Source: an uncultured Bacteroides sp. (GTDB lineage Bacteria; Bacteroidota; Bacteroidia; Bacteroidales; Bacteroidaceae). Taken from it: a stretch of 53,593 bases of DNA. Location: NCBI RefSeq assembly GCF_910586915.1, contig NZ_CAJULN010000019.1, positions 1 through 53,593 on the forward strand, written 5' to 3'. Below are positions 9,342 to 15,651 of the stretch, in pieces. The stretch's first letter is position 1, and each line of letters begins with the position of its first letter. The translations under genes were made by a program, and so were the position numbers. The notes below the pieces were generated by a model that was given only the letters and a program-made list of their open reading frames with translations, ran no database searches and was not told the origin of the DNA.

Positions 9342-9578
9342 TTAACAATTAGAGCAAGCCGCAGCACCACAAGTTCTAGTACCGGGACAACAACAATAAC
9401 GTGTACCTTCAGCATTACCATACAAAGTTCCTGTTTCTGAACTTTCACCACTTGCCAACGCTTCCACATTCGCCAACATCAAATCAGACATTGTATCAAC
9501 TTTCTGATTCGTATATACACCATATCCCGCAACTGCTGCAACAAATGCAACAAATGCTATTTTGATAAATTTCTTCAT
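9342..9578 (-). CDS. NVEALA-family leader peptide with Cys-rich core
   Basis: A 78-residue precursor. Residues 1-22 form a basic then hydrophobic export signal or membrane segment (KKFIKIAFVAFVAAVAGYGV). Residues 31-42 are SDLMLANVEALA, the diagnostic NVEALA motif of a Bacteroidetes peptide family. The tail (43-78) holds six cysteines (62, 63, 64, 70, 75, 78) in a small Gly/Ala/Ser-rich core. The motif ends Ala-Leu-Ala, which fits a signal peptidase I type cut before Ser43, though it lies well beyond the hydrophobic stretch. It heads the operon with the propeller, DUF1573 and transglutaminase-like genes. The mature peptide activity is unknown. Confidence 0.85.
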   Translation of the reverse strand: MKKFIKIAFVAFVAAVAGYGVYTNQKVDTMSDLMLANVEALASGESSETGTLYGNAEGTRYCCCPGTRTCGAAACSNC

Positions 9579-9621
9579 TTTGCTATTTTATTTAGTTTAT
9601 TAAATAATTCTGTTTTCTCCC

Positions 9622-9700
9622 GTATCTATCCTTTCAACGGAAAAGCAAACATATTGCTTGTTCAATTTAAATCGCTATCTTTACCGAAACCTCCTTTCTT
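9622..9700 (-). promoter_or_regulatory. promoter/leader block shared with the second cluster
   Basis: On the minus strand a -7-like box TATGTTTG lies at 9653-9646. Just downstream is the 17-base block 9638-9622 (plus-strand gtatctatcctttcaac), which recurs without change at 52551-52567 upstream of the second propeller gene. A second shared block, plus-strand acctcctttctt at 9689-9700, recurs at 52624-52635. The distance between the two blocks is similar (67 and 73 bases). The -33 TTTG is not clear. I infer a common promoter and regulator site for the two clusters. Upstream (9713-9755) a GC-rich inverted repeat probably ends transcripts from the preceding gene. Confidence 0.6.
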
Positions 9701-9786
9701 GGGTGGGTTACGGAACGGGCGGTACGCAATGGACCAACAAAACGTTAGCCGCCCGCTCCTCTCCATTCCCTTTTTATATTTTCTTT

Positions 9787-10113
9787 TTATTCATTGCATC
9801 TGAACTCTATACATCCGCAGCAAGGAGTTTCCACGAGCCTCTGTACACAAGAAGAAAAAAACAAAATGGACAGACTAACGAGACTGAGTATAAAAATGCG
9901 CACATGTTCTACTTCTTGTTCAATAATAGGACAAACGATTGAACCACTCCCAATACACACTACACGAGCTACACTTTCATCGGCAGCCAATGCCTCTATA
10001 TTTTCCAATAGTAAATCGTCCAATTTTTCCGAATGGTTCATTTGAACATAACCTAAAACAGAAAGGGCGCAAACAGCCGATAATCCTACTAATTTTAATT
10101 TAAATCGTTTCAT
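9787..10113 (-). CDS. NIEALA variant leader peptide with hydrophobic and Cys-rich tail
   Basis: A 108-residue precursor with the same plan as the NVEALA peptide: basic/hydrophobic N-terminus (KRFKLKLVGLSAVCALSVLG), then KLDDLLLENIEALAADE, where NIEALA occupies residues 38-43. The tail is unusual: Cys53 and Cys61 sit in a small segment, then residues 72-88 form a hydrophobic helix, then the end CCGCIEFRCNE carries four cysteines. Typical members of the family are shorter. The extra helix could be real or come from a frameshift. Its first codons and 5' leader match those of the broken propeller gene at 5861. Confidence 0.65.
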   Translation of the reverse strand: MKRFKLKLVGLSAVCALSVLGYVQMNHSEKLDDLLLENIEALAADESVARVVCIGSGSIVCPIIEQEVEHVRIFILSLVSLSILFFSSCVQRLVETPCCGCIEFRCNE

Positions 10114-10145
10114 AGTATCTTTATTTTAGTTTTGCAACAAAGATA
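10114..10145 (-). promoter_or_regulatory. -7 box and 5' leader shared with the broken propeller gene
   Basis: The minus strand has TATCTTTG at 10145-10138, fitting the Bacteroides -7 box TAnnTTTG, about 25 bases before the ATG. A TTCG lies about 20 bases further upstream in place of the usual TTTG. The leader ending AAATAAAGATACTATGAAACG is nearly identical to the one before 5861, where TATCTTTA sits at the same place. This points to duplication of the promoter, leader and start of the coding region. Confidence 0.55.
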
Positions 10146-10180
10146 AAAGGAAAGATTGGAAACAACGAACAAACATTAGT

Positions 10181-10214
10181 AAACAGGGCGTGAAAAAAAA
10201 ATCACGCCCTGTTT
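10181..10214. terminator. strong hairpin between the regulator and peptide genes
   Basis: A perfect 13-base-pair stem (aaacagggcgtga at 10181-10193 against tcacgccctgttt at 10202-10214) with an eight-A loop. The A/T-ended stem would allow termination in either direction. On the minus strand it would stop transcripts coming from the regulator before the peptide promoter. Confidence 0.6.
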
Positions 10215-10268
10215 CATTTACTTAAATCAATAATATTCAAACACTTATTTAACGCAAGTTCGATATAA

Positions 10269-10498
10269 TCAGAACATATCCAGTTGCCCGTCATTGATGA
10301 ATTTCACATCAATGGCGGGTTTCTTTTCAAAGAAACGATAGGCTGCTATAGCTGACAATGTATTTGCAATGAAGTTATTGAATGAACAATGTCTGGAAAG
10401 TCTTGTGAATCAATATTCGTTGGTTACGGCAGACACGTAAGGGTTATAAGACACACATCGGGGAAACAAGTCTCTCAAATCTTCGTGGATGCCTACGT
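10269..10498 (-). pseudogene. IS982-family transposase remnant
   Basis: Two short reading frames on the minus strand look like pieces of one transposase. The first (about 10498-10413) reads EDLRDLFPRCVSYNPYV and then a stop. The second ends at the TGA at 10271-10269 and reads RHCSFNNFIANTLSAIAAYR followed by FFEKKPAIDV, which I recognise as the C-terminal part of IS982-family transposases of Bacteroides. The central catalytic part is missing and no terminal repeats were found. The copy is dead. It sits between the regulator and the NVEALA genes. Confidence 0.6.
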
Positions 10499-10570
10499 TC
10501 ACCTATCGGTTAGCGGAGAATTACCTACGATTTAATTTTCCGTTGCCTACAGACTAACGGCCGGGATGCA

Positions 10571-10676
10571 TAAATTTATTCGTCTGACTATAGTTGAACT
10601 TGCGTCTGACTGTAGTGTTTCTTTCGTCTGACTATAGTCAGACGAAAAGACCACTATAGTCAGACGAATAAATTTT
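10571..10676. repeat. palindrome array A (four units, centres 22 bp apart)
   Basis: Four copies of a core around ACTATAGT are centred at 10590.5, 10612.5, 10634.5 and 10656.5, that is exactly 22 bp apart. The third unit is a perfect 20-bp palindrome, CGTCTGACTATAGTCAGACG (10625-10644). The whole array is also symmetrical: 10571-10594 is the inverse of 10653-10675 (TAAATTTATTCGTCTGACTA... against ...TAGTCAGACGAATAAATTT). It lies downstream of the regulator gene, between it and the IS remnant. The stretch 10676-10814 holds nothing else I can support. Confidence 0.8.
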
Positions 10677-10814
10677 AGTAAGAAAACCAACAGACATTCG
10701 CATTACAGCCGACAGGCCATCGCAGGAAAAAGATTAGTTTTATATAAGGCTCATGCGTGTGTATGCAACGTTATAATTGAGTTCTATAAAATTAATAGTT
10801 ATATTGAACTGACA

Positions 10815-11834
10815 TTATTTACTTATAATCATTTGATACCCTTTTTTCTCTGGTACAGAACGAATTTGAACGGAATCGTCTCCTACAAATAATTTATTTA
10901 ATAGACTGATTGCCTTTCGACGGCGTTCGTCCAAATTCAAATCCGTTACCCCCCAACCACAAATAACAGCAATCTCATCATTTGTCAAAAAGAGGTCAGA
11001 CGTTTTGGCAAAACCCAACAATAACTTTGCAGCTTGCGGCTTACACTCCACACACTTTCCTCGATGGGTCAATGTATGGTTTACGAAATCAAATATATAT
11101 TCTCCAAACCGATAAGTAGTTGCCAACACATTTGGAATCTTTTCCTTTTCATTCTTCCGAAATCTGAGATATCCCCCCAATCCTATGAATAAAAGAAGAC
11201 CTGAAAGCACCAACCATAGAGTATTTGTCCAATCCACACAACACCAAAAGCCAGACATCATGTAGGCTGTCAATCTCATAGTGTACATTTCATCCAAATA
11301 GTAAGTGCCCAAATCGTAGCGCGAAGTAACAATAGCATTATCCCCCACAAAGAATTCCCGCAAACCATCGTGGCCTAATGGATGCACCGTCAGAGAAAGG
11401 GCACACATAACTCCACTATACCGAGAATCCATTTCAGATTTCCACTCCATATATATCTTCTCCAACGGGAATTTTCCATAGCAATTCAGTAAACCGGCCT
11501 TAATCCCTACAAAATCCAACGAATATAATCCTTGCGCCTCTTTCAATGAATCGACTTCTATTTCAAATACACCAGCCTCCGATACAGCTTTCCGCTTGGT
11601 ATGCTTTTCACCATTATCCCCCAAAAATATCTGGCATTTCCCCAGTCCCTCAAATTCCCGACTCACCACCTGCTCCGCAACTCCGCACAACGTTCGTATA
11701 GCCACTTCTTTTGCTTCGGCACGCCCTTGACGGACACTATCATGCAATATTGCTCCCCAAAAAAGCATTACCATAATAACAGCACCTATCCATATTGCAA
11801 AAATCCTCTTACTATATTTTATCTCTTTTTTCAT
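10815..11834 (-). CDS. membrane-bound winged-helix transcriptional regulator
   Basis: I take the ATG at 11834 (MKKEIKYSKRIFAIW) as start; the open frame continues to 11900, but that part reads atpD debris (FGGAGVGK). The 339-residue protein has membrane helices at about 10-30 and 204-224 enclosing a periplasmic domain of about 170 residues, and a C-terminal cytoplasmic winged-helix domain of the OmpR/ToxR type (about 243-336, ending KKGYQMIISK). This topology suggests an envelope-sensing regulator. It lies directly upstream of the NVEALA genes on the same strand and is the obvious candidate to control them. The -7 box TAACTTTG is at 11868-11861; the -33 region would fall in the atpD fragment. 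Confidence 0.72.
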   Translation of the reverse strand: MKKEIKYSKRIFAIWIGAVIMVMLFWGAILHDSVRQGRAEAKEVAIRTLCGVAEQVVSREFEGLGKCQIFLGDNGEKHTKRKAVSEAGVFEIEVDSLKEAQGLYSLDFVGIKAGLLNCYGKFPLEKIYMEWKSEMDSRYSGVMCALSLTVHPLGHDGLREFFVGDNAIVTSRYDLGTYYLDEMYTMRLTAYMMSGFWCCVDWTNTLWLVLSGLLLFIGLGGYLRFRKNEKEKIPNVLATTYRFGEYIFDFVNHTLTHRGKCVECKPQAAKLLLGFAKTSDLFLTNDEIAVICGWGVTDLNLDERRRKAISLLNKLFVGDDSVQIRSVPEKKGYQMIISK

Positions 11835-11874
11835 CTTTATGTTCCAAATGTCTTCCGCCACAAAGTTAAACATT

Positions 11875-12098
11875 TTTCCTACGCCCGCACCACCGAACAA
11901 ACCGATTTTACCGCCTTTGGCATACGGTTCGAACAGGGCGACAACTTCGATACTGGTGAAAAGAACCTCCTATACGGTTGTCAGGTCTTCAAATTTAGAA
12001 GGGTCACGGTGGATGGAATATGCGCGCTGTGACGGTCAAGTTCCTTCATTCCGTTGGTACTTTCCATAACTACGATACATACTGCATTCTCGACAGAT
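11875..12098 (-). pseudogene. degenerate fragment of atpD
   Basis: The plus strand from about 11875 to 12050 aligns with 4174-4350 inside atpD (for example accgattttaccgcctttgg in both), with scattered substitutions; then about 100 bases of atpD are missing and 12051-12098 aligns with about 4455-4500. The fragment covers the P-loop region (FGGAGVGK) and part of the N-terminal domain, in the same orientation as atpD. The reading frame is broken at several places, so it is not a gene. It ends sharply against a FimB/Mfa2 remnant on the right and the regulator promoter on the left. Confidence 0.85.
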
Positions 12099-12105
12099 TG
12101 ATTAA

Positions 12106-12732
12106 GGAAGGTTAAAGCCCTTCAAATCCATTACTTTCCACGAAGACCTACCTTTCGGCACGTATGCACTGACCGTATGGGGCGGACTGAAAGAGCAGTC
12201 GCAATTAAAGGAGCAGTCGTTGACCGGTATCCTGCATACCGGTCAGGCAGAAGCAAACGATGTCTATCTGGCACACGACACCTTAGTGTACGACGGGCAA
12301 CACTTCTACCACTCATTGGCACTGCAACGTACCACCGGAAAGTTATTGATTCAAATCGTCGACCTGCCCGCCGCCGTGCGCTACGAAGCCAACAGCATCG
12401 GGCAGATATACGAACGTGTGAACCATAAGTTCAAATACGCGAATCCGGTCACCATACGTAAACAAAACACCTGGAACGCCTCTCCGGAGATTCTTCTGCA
12501 CACTGTCCTGGCTCCTTCCGTCGAAGAGAACCAATCATCCGTGCATCTCGATTTATACGATAAGGCAGACCGGACCACCCCTACTCTTACTCCCAAAAAT
12601 GTGAACGTCACCCTGAAACGTAACGAGCTGACTGCCTTGAGGTATGTTTACGACAACGGTAAAAAGGACTTCAACATCTACCTGCTCGTAGATGCCGCTT
12701 GGGAAATCATCTATGACCTGGATATAGAATAA
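12106..12732 (+). pseudogene. FimB/Mfa2-family fimbrial lipoprotein, 5' end lost
   Basis: The frame is open from 12106 (stop at 12103) with no start codon until ATG 12220, but conserved sequence already begins upstream: SITFHEDLPFGTYALTVWGG is the usual early beta-sandwich segment of FimB/Mfa2 proteins. The rest (about 200 residues) reads like the C-terminal part of this family, ending WEIIYDLDIE. The N-terminal lipoprotein signal and first strands are missing, replaced by the atpD fragment. Such proteins anchor or cap fimbriae in the outer membrane. A shortened product from 12220 is unlikely to be exported. Confidence 0.72.
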
Positions 12733-12776
12733 TCTCGTTTTTTTCACTCATTATTTAATTCTAAAACTTAGCTTAA

Positions 12777-13448
12777 ATGAGAAATTATTTGTTTTTATCT
12801 GCTGTTGCCGCTATGATGCTGACAGCTTGTAGCAATGACGAAACTCTTCCGATGGAGAGTCCCGCAGTTACCCAACCCGGTCAGACACTCACCCTGACCC
12901 TCAACAGCAGTGGCGACGGCCTAAACACCGTCATCGGAACTACCGCCGTGGCCGCCATACGTATCACGCTCTATACCCGGCAGAACAAAAGTGTTCCCCT
13001 GCTGCAACGTAGTCAGACTCCGGTTTTCAAGGATTACATCACCAGTCCTCTTGCCGCTTCGACCAACGGGCACGTATTGGTGCAAATACCCGTACCCGCA
13101 GGCACACTGCCTGCCGCCACACTGTCCAAAAGGGCTTATGTATTGCCGGTTCCTGCCCCTACGGCAGTGAACAACGGCGACTATACGTTGAAAGTGGAAA
13201 TTGCAGACGCCGCCGGAAACACATTACGCTCAACGCGCGTCACCCTCTCGGGCAGCGACGACACCAATTCTTCTACCGGCAATGGGACGGGAATCATCGA
13301 CCCGCAAGGCGTGTACCGCTTTCCTCTCATTGCCAATCATTTTTATGGAATAGGCACACCGCTCGCTCCCGTCAACTTGGGGACGATGGAAACCAAAAAC
13401 GACGGGATACGAGCAAAGATGATAAAGGAATGGGGAGAGTTGGATTAA
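12777..13448 (+). CDS. small fimbrial-type lipoprotein
   Basis: A 223-residue protein with a clear lipoprotein signal (YLFLSAVAAMMLTAC, Cys18), followed by SNDE, as is common in Bacteroides fimbrillin-like proteins. The body is Thr/Ala/Val-rich and probably all beta. The end has the NHFYGIG segment that resembles the NxYxI strand near the C-terminus of fimbrillins, then EWGEL. It lies 44 bases after the FimB/Mfa2 remnant and was probably in one operon with it. It is shorter than normal fimbrillins; a specific role cannot be read from the sequence. Confidence 0.6.
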   Translation: MRNYLFLSAVAAMMLTACSNDETLPMESPAVTQPGQTLTLTLNSSGDGLNTVIGTTAVAAIRITLYTRQNKSVPLLQRSQTPVFKDYITSPLAASTNGHVLVQIPVPAGTLPAATLSKRAYVLPVPAPTAVNNGDYTLKVEIADAAGNTLRSTRVTLSGSDDTNSSTGNGTGIIDPQGVYRFPLIANHFYGIGTPLAPVNLGTMETKNDGIRAKMIKEWGELD

Positions 13449-13457
13449 TATCTTCAT

Positions 13458-13552
13458 TTGTGTCAATTACCAGACACAATGGTGCCACAATATATGGCAC
13501 AACAGTTCCCAATGCTTGAAACAACAGTTTCCAATGCTTGGAACAGCAGTTA
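13458..13552. repeat. palindrome array B (four units, 22-23 bp apart)
   Basis: Four different palindromes are evenly placed: TTGTGTC-8-GACACAA (13458-13479, centre 13468.5), GTGCCA-7-TGGCAC (13482-13500, centre 13491), TTCccaatgcttGAA (13506-13520, centre 13513) and TTCCAA-TGC-TTGGAA (13529-13543, centre 13536). The centres are 22, 22 and 23 bp apart although the first two palindromes differ fully in sequence from the last two. The array lies between the convergent fimbrial lipoprotein and purT genes. Confidence 0.75.
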
Positions 13553-13617
13553 TAAAGAATAAGCCGATGGATATATCTCCACCGGCTTTCTCTCTGCAAT
13601 ATTAGGTATACTTTTTT

Positions 13618-14784
13618 TTAATAGACTTCCACCCGTTCGGCAATTGCCTTCGCCTTGTCGCGCAATGTATCAAGGTCGGAACCCGTCGGAGCATAGCAAA
13701 GCACCACTCCCATGCGGCGGTTGACGCGGGTGTACGGTTTGCCGAATATACGTAGATAGGTATCTTCTTCTTTTGTCACCTCTTCCAATCCGCGGTATTG
13801 AGGACGCTCCTGGCTGGCAATGGGCGAAAGGATTACGGCACTCGCTCCTATCCGCTCCTGCTTGATGGCGGGGATAGGCAATCCAAGCACGGCACGAAGA
13901 TGAAGTTCAAATTCGTTCAGGTTTTGCGTACCTGCCAAAGTAACCATACCCGTATCGTGCGGACGCGGTGAAAGTTCGGAGAAGTAGACCCCGTTCTCAT
14001 GACTCAGGAAAAACTCTACACCCCACAAGCCTGCACCTGTCAGTGCACGGGTCACTTTTTCCGCCATCTCTTCGGCTTCTTTCAGATGGGCAGGGTCGAT
14101 GTGAGCGGGTTGGAAGCTCTCGCGATAATCACCACCTTTCTGCACGTGTCCGATAGGCGGGCAGAACAGAGTGGGACCGTTCTTCTGGGTGACAGTAAGC
14201 AACGTAATCTCGCTGTCGAACTTGATAAACTCTTCGATGATAAGTTCGCGGATATCACCACGGCTACCGCTGCATCCGTATTCCCAGGCGTGTTCAAGCT
14301 CGTCGGCACTCTTTACGAGCGATTGGCCTTTGCCGGAGGAAGACATCAATGGTTTCACCACGCAGGGGAAGCCGATTTTCCCGGCAGCTTCCTTCAGTTC
14401 TTCGAGTGTTTTGGCGTAGAAATAGTTGGCGGTTTTCAGTCCGAGCTCCTTCGCTGCAAGGTCGCGGATGGCTTTGCGGTTCATCGTGAAGTTAACGGCA
14501 CGGGCACTGGGCACTACCTGGATGCCTTCTTTCTCAAAGTCGTAGAGACGTTCGGTACGGATGGCTTCAATTTCGGGCACGATAATGTCCGGACGGTGTT
14601 TCTCGACGACACGTTCCAATGCTTCGCCGTCCAGCATATCGAACACTTCGACTTCATCCGCCACCTGCATAGCCGGAGCTCCTGCATAAGAGTCGCAGGC
14701 AATGATGTGCTGTCCTTTGCGTTGAGCCGAGATTACAAACTCTTTTCCAAGTTCTCCTGAACCGAGTAACAATATTTTCTTCAT
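13618..14784 (-). CDS. purT: formate-dependent phosphoribosylglycinamide formyltransferase
   Basis: A 388-residue ATP-grasp enzyme, normal length for PurT. It begins KKILLLGSGELGKEF, the usual N-terminal nucleotide-fold start, continues with VPEIEAI, the ATP-grasp segment PCVVKPLMSSSGKGQS and the metal-binding region GVEFFLSHENGVYFSELSPR followed by PHDTGM. It makes formyl-GAR from GAR, formate and ATP in purine synthesis, in the cytoplasm. It is monocistronic in this view, facing the fimbrial gene across array B. A -7 box TACTTTTG is at 14822-14815. Confidence 0.95.
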   Translation of the reverse strand: MKKILLLGSGELGKEFVISAQRKGQHIIACDSYAGAPAMQVADEVEVFDMLDGEALERVVEKHRPDIIVPEIEAIRTERLYDFEKEGIQVVPSARAVNFTMNRKAIRDLAAKELGLKTANYFYAKTLEELKEAAGKIGFPCVVKPLMSSSGKGQSLVKSADELEHAWEYGCSGSRGDIRELIIEEFIKFDSEITLLTVTQKNGPTLFCPPIGHVQKGGDYRESFQPAHIDPAHLKEAEEMAEKVTRALTGAGLWGVEFFLSHENGVYFSELSPRPHDTGMVTLAGTQNLNEFELHLRAVLGLPIPAIKQERIGASAVILSPIASQERPQYRGLEEVTKEEDTYLRIFGKPYTRVNRRMGVVLCYAPTGSDLDTLRDKAKAIAERVEVY

Positions 14785-14888
14785 TATCTTGAGCGTTTTT
14801 AGATGTTAATGATGCAAAAGTAGTATATTTCGACGATATATGGTTTCTTTTAGGTGAAGAACTCCACGTACTGCCCGAACAACAACGG

Positions 14889-15512
14889 TCATAAGTCGAG
14901 AAGTTCGATGAACTTGGCAACATGATAACCGTCCATCAGCCCGTGATGGCAGGTGACGGAGATGGGCAGCAACAACCTCTCTCCTTCTCGAAAATATTTT
15001 CCGGTAGAGATTTTGGGAACACTGTCGCCCGAACGCATACAAGTAGGATGCTTCATATCCGTGAAGGCAAGCCACGGCACCGCCGAATAATGGATGGCGT
15101 TGGGATGAAAAGTTCCGCCTTTGTTCAGTCCGGTGGTAGCTTGCAGGCGTTCCATCTCGGATTTTGCGCAACGGACAAAAGTCAACTCATCCGGATGGTA
15201 GTCGAAAGCAGCAAAAGAGAACGTATGGTCGGCACGAGCCACGGTGGCTTCGGGTAGCAGACTATCATAGCACACGATTCTGTCGCCTTCAATGCGGTAG
15301 CGAAATTCCTCGACCTTAGCAGCAGCCGTTATAATGCGATGAAGAAGTAAAAGGGAGAAAGATATGCCTTTATTCTTGGCGTCCCGATGTGTGCGGGTAC
15401 AGTCGACGTTGACCGTCACTCCGAAAAACGGATCATCAAAGGCACTGAAATGCTCGAAGTGCTCTTTCCGGTTCCAAGTGGCAAGGTCTATGATTTTTTC
15501 AATCTGATTCAT
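14889..15512 (-). CDS. chloramphenicol acetyltransferase-like acyltransferase
   Basis: A 207-residue protein of CAT length. The catalytic motif is CHHGLMDGYH near the C-terminus (HHxxxDGxH with the general-base histidine) and the N-terminal WNRKEHFEHF segment is typical of the family. The middle has the FSFAAFDY and the SAVPWLAFT segments. Chromosomal CAT-like genes of Bacteroides are often of uncertain substrate, so acetylation of chloramphenicol is possible but not shown. It lies between purT and DUF4301 on the same strand. Confidence 0.85.
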   Translation of the reverse strand: MNQIEKIIDLATWNRKEHFEHFSAFDDPFFGVTVNVDCTRTHRDAKNKGISFSLLLLHRIITAAAKVEEFRYRIEGDRIVCYDSLLPEATVARADHTFSFAAFDYHPDELTFVRCAKSEMERLQATTGLNKGGTFHPNAIHYSAVPWLAFTDMKHPTCMRSGDSVPKISTGKYFREGERLLLPISVTCHHGLMDGYHVAKFIELLDL

Positions 15513-15525
15513 GGAGGATATATTG

Positions 15526-15639
15526 TTTCACCACAGAGGACACAGAGTTCCACAGAGTTTTACATACAGAGCAACAGATGCACACAAATACAAATGAAAG
15601 AAAAAAAAACAGTGGAACCCTGTGTCCTCTGTGGTGAAA
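15526..15639. repeat. 28-bp inverted repeat pair (CACCACAGAGGACACAGAG type)
   Basis: The 28 bases at 15526-15553 (tttcaccacagaggacacag...) and 15612-15639 are inverted copies with one mismatch, separated by 58 bases. A single copy of the core ttcaccacagaggaca lies at about 42301-42316, between the outer-membrane channel and second RND genes. The pair lies between the CAT-like and DUF4301 genes and could fold as a long hairpin in RNA. Confidence 0.7.
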
Positions 15640-15651
15640 ATTTAGAGTTAA

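Noticed and set aside
9658..9942. A 94-codon plus-strand frame across the peptide promoter
   Set aside because: It overlaps the minus-strand promoter block and NIEALA gene and has no recognisable start context or domain.
11834..11900. A longer start for the winged-helix regulator including FGGAGVGK
   Set aside because: Those codons are read from the atpD fragment by chance; the membrane protein starts at ATG 11834.
11601..12032. A 143-codon plus-strand frame near the atpD fragment
   Set aside because: Its C-terminal part is the same shadow frame that occurs antisense to atpD (4128-4526), so it only reflects the duplicated fragment.
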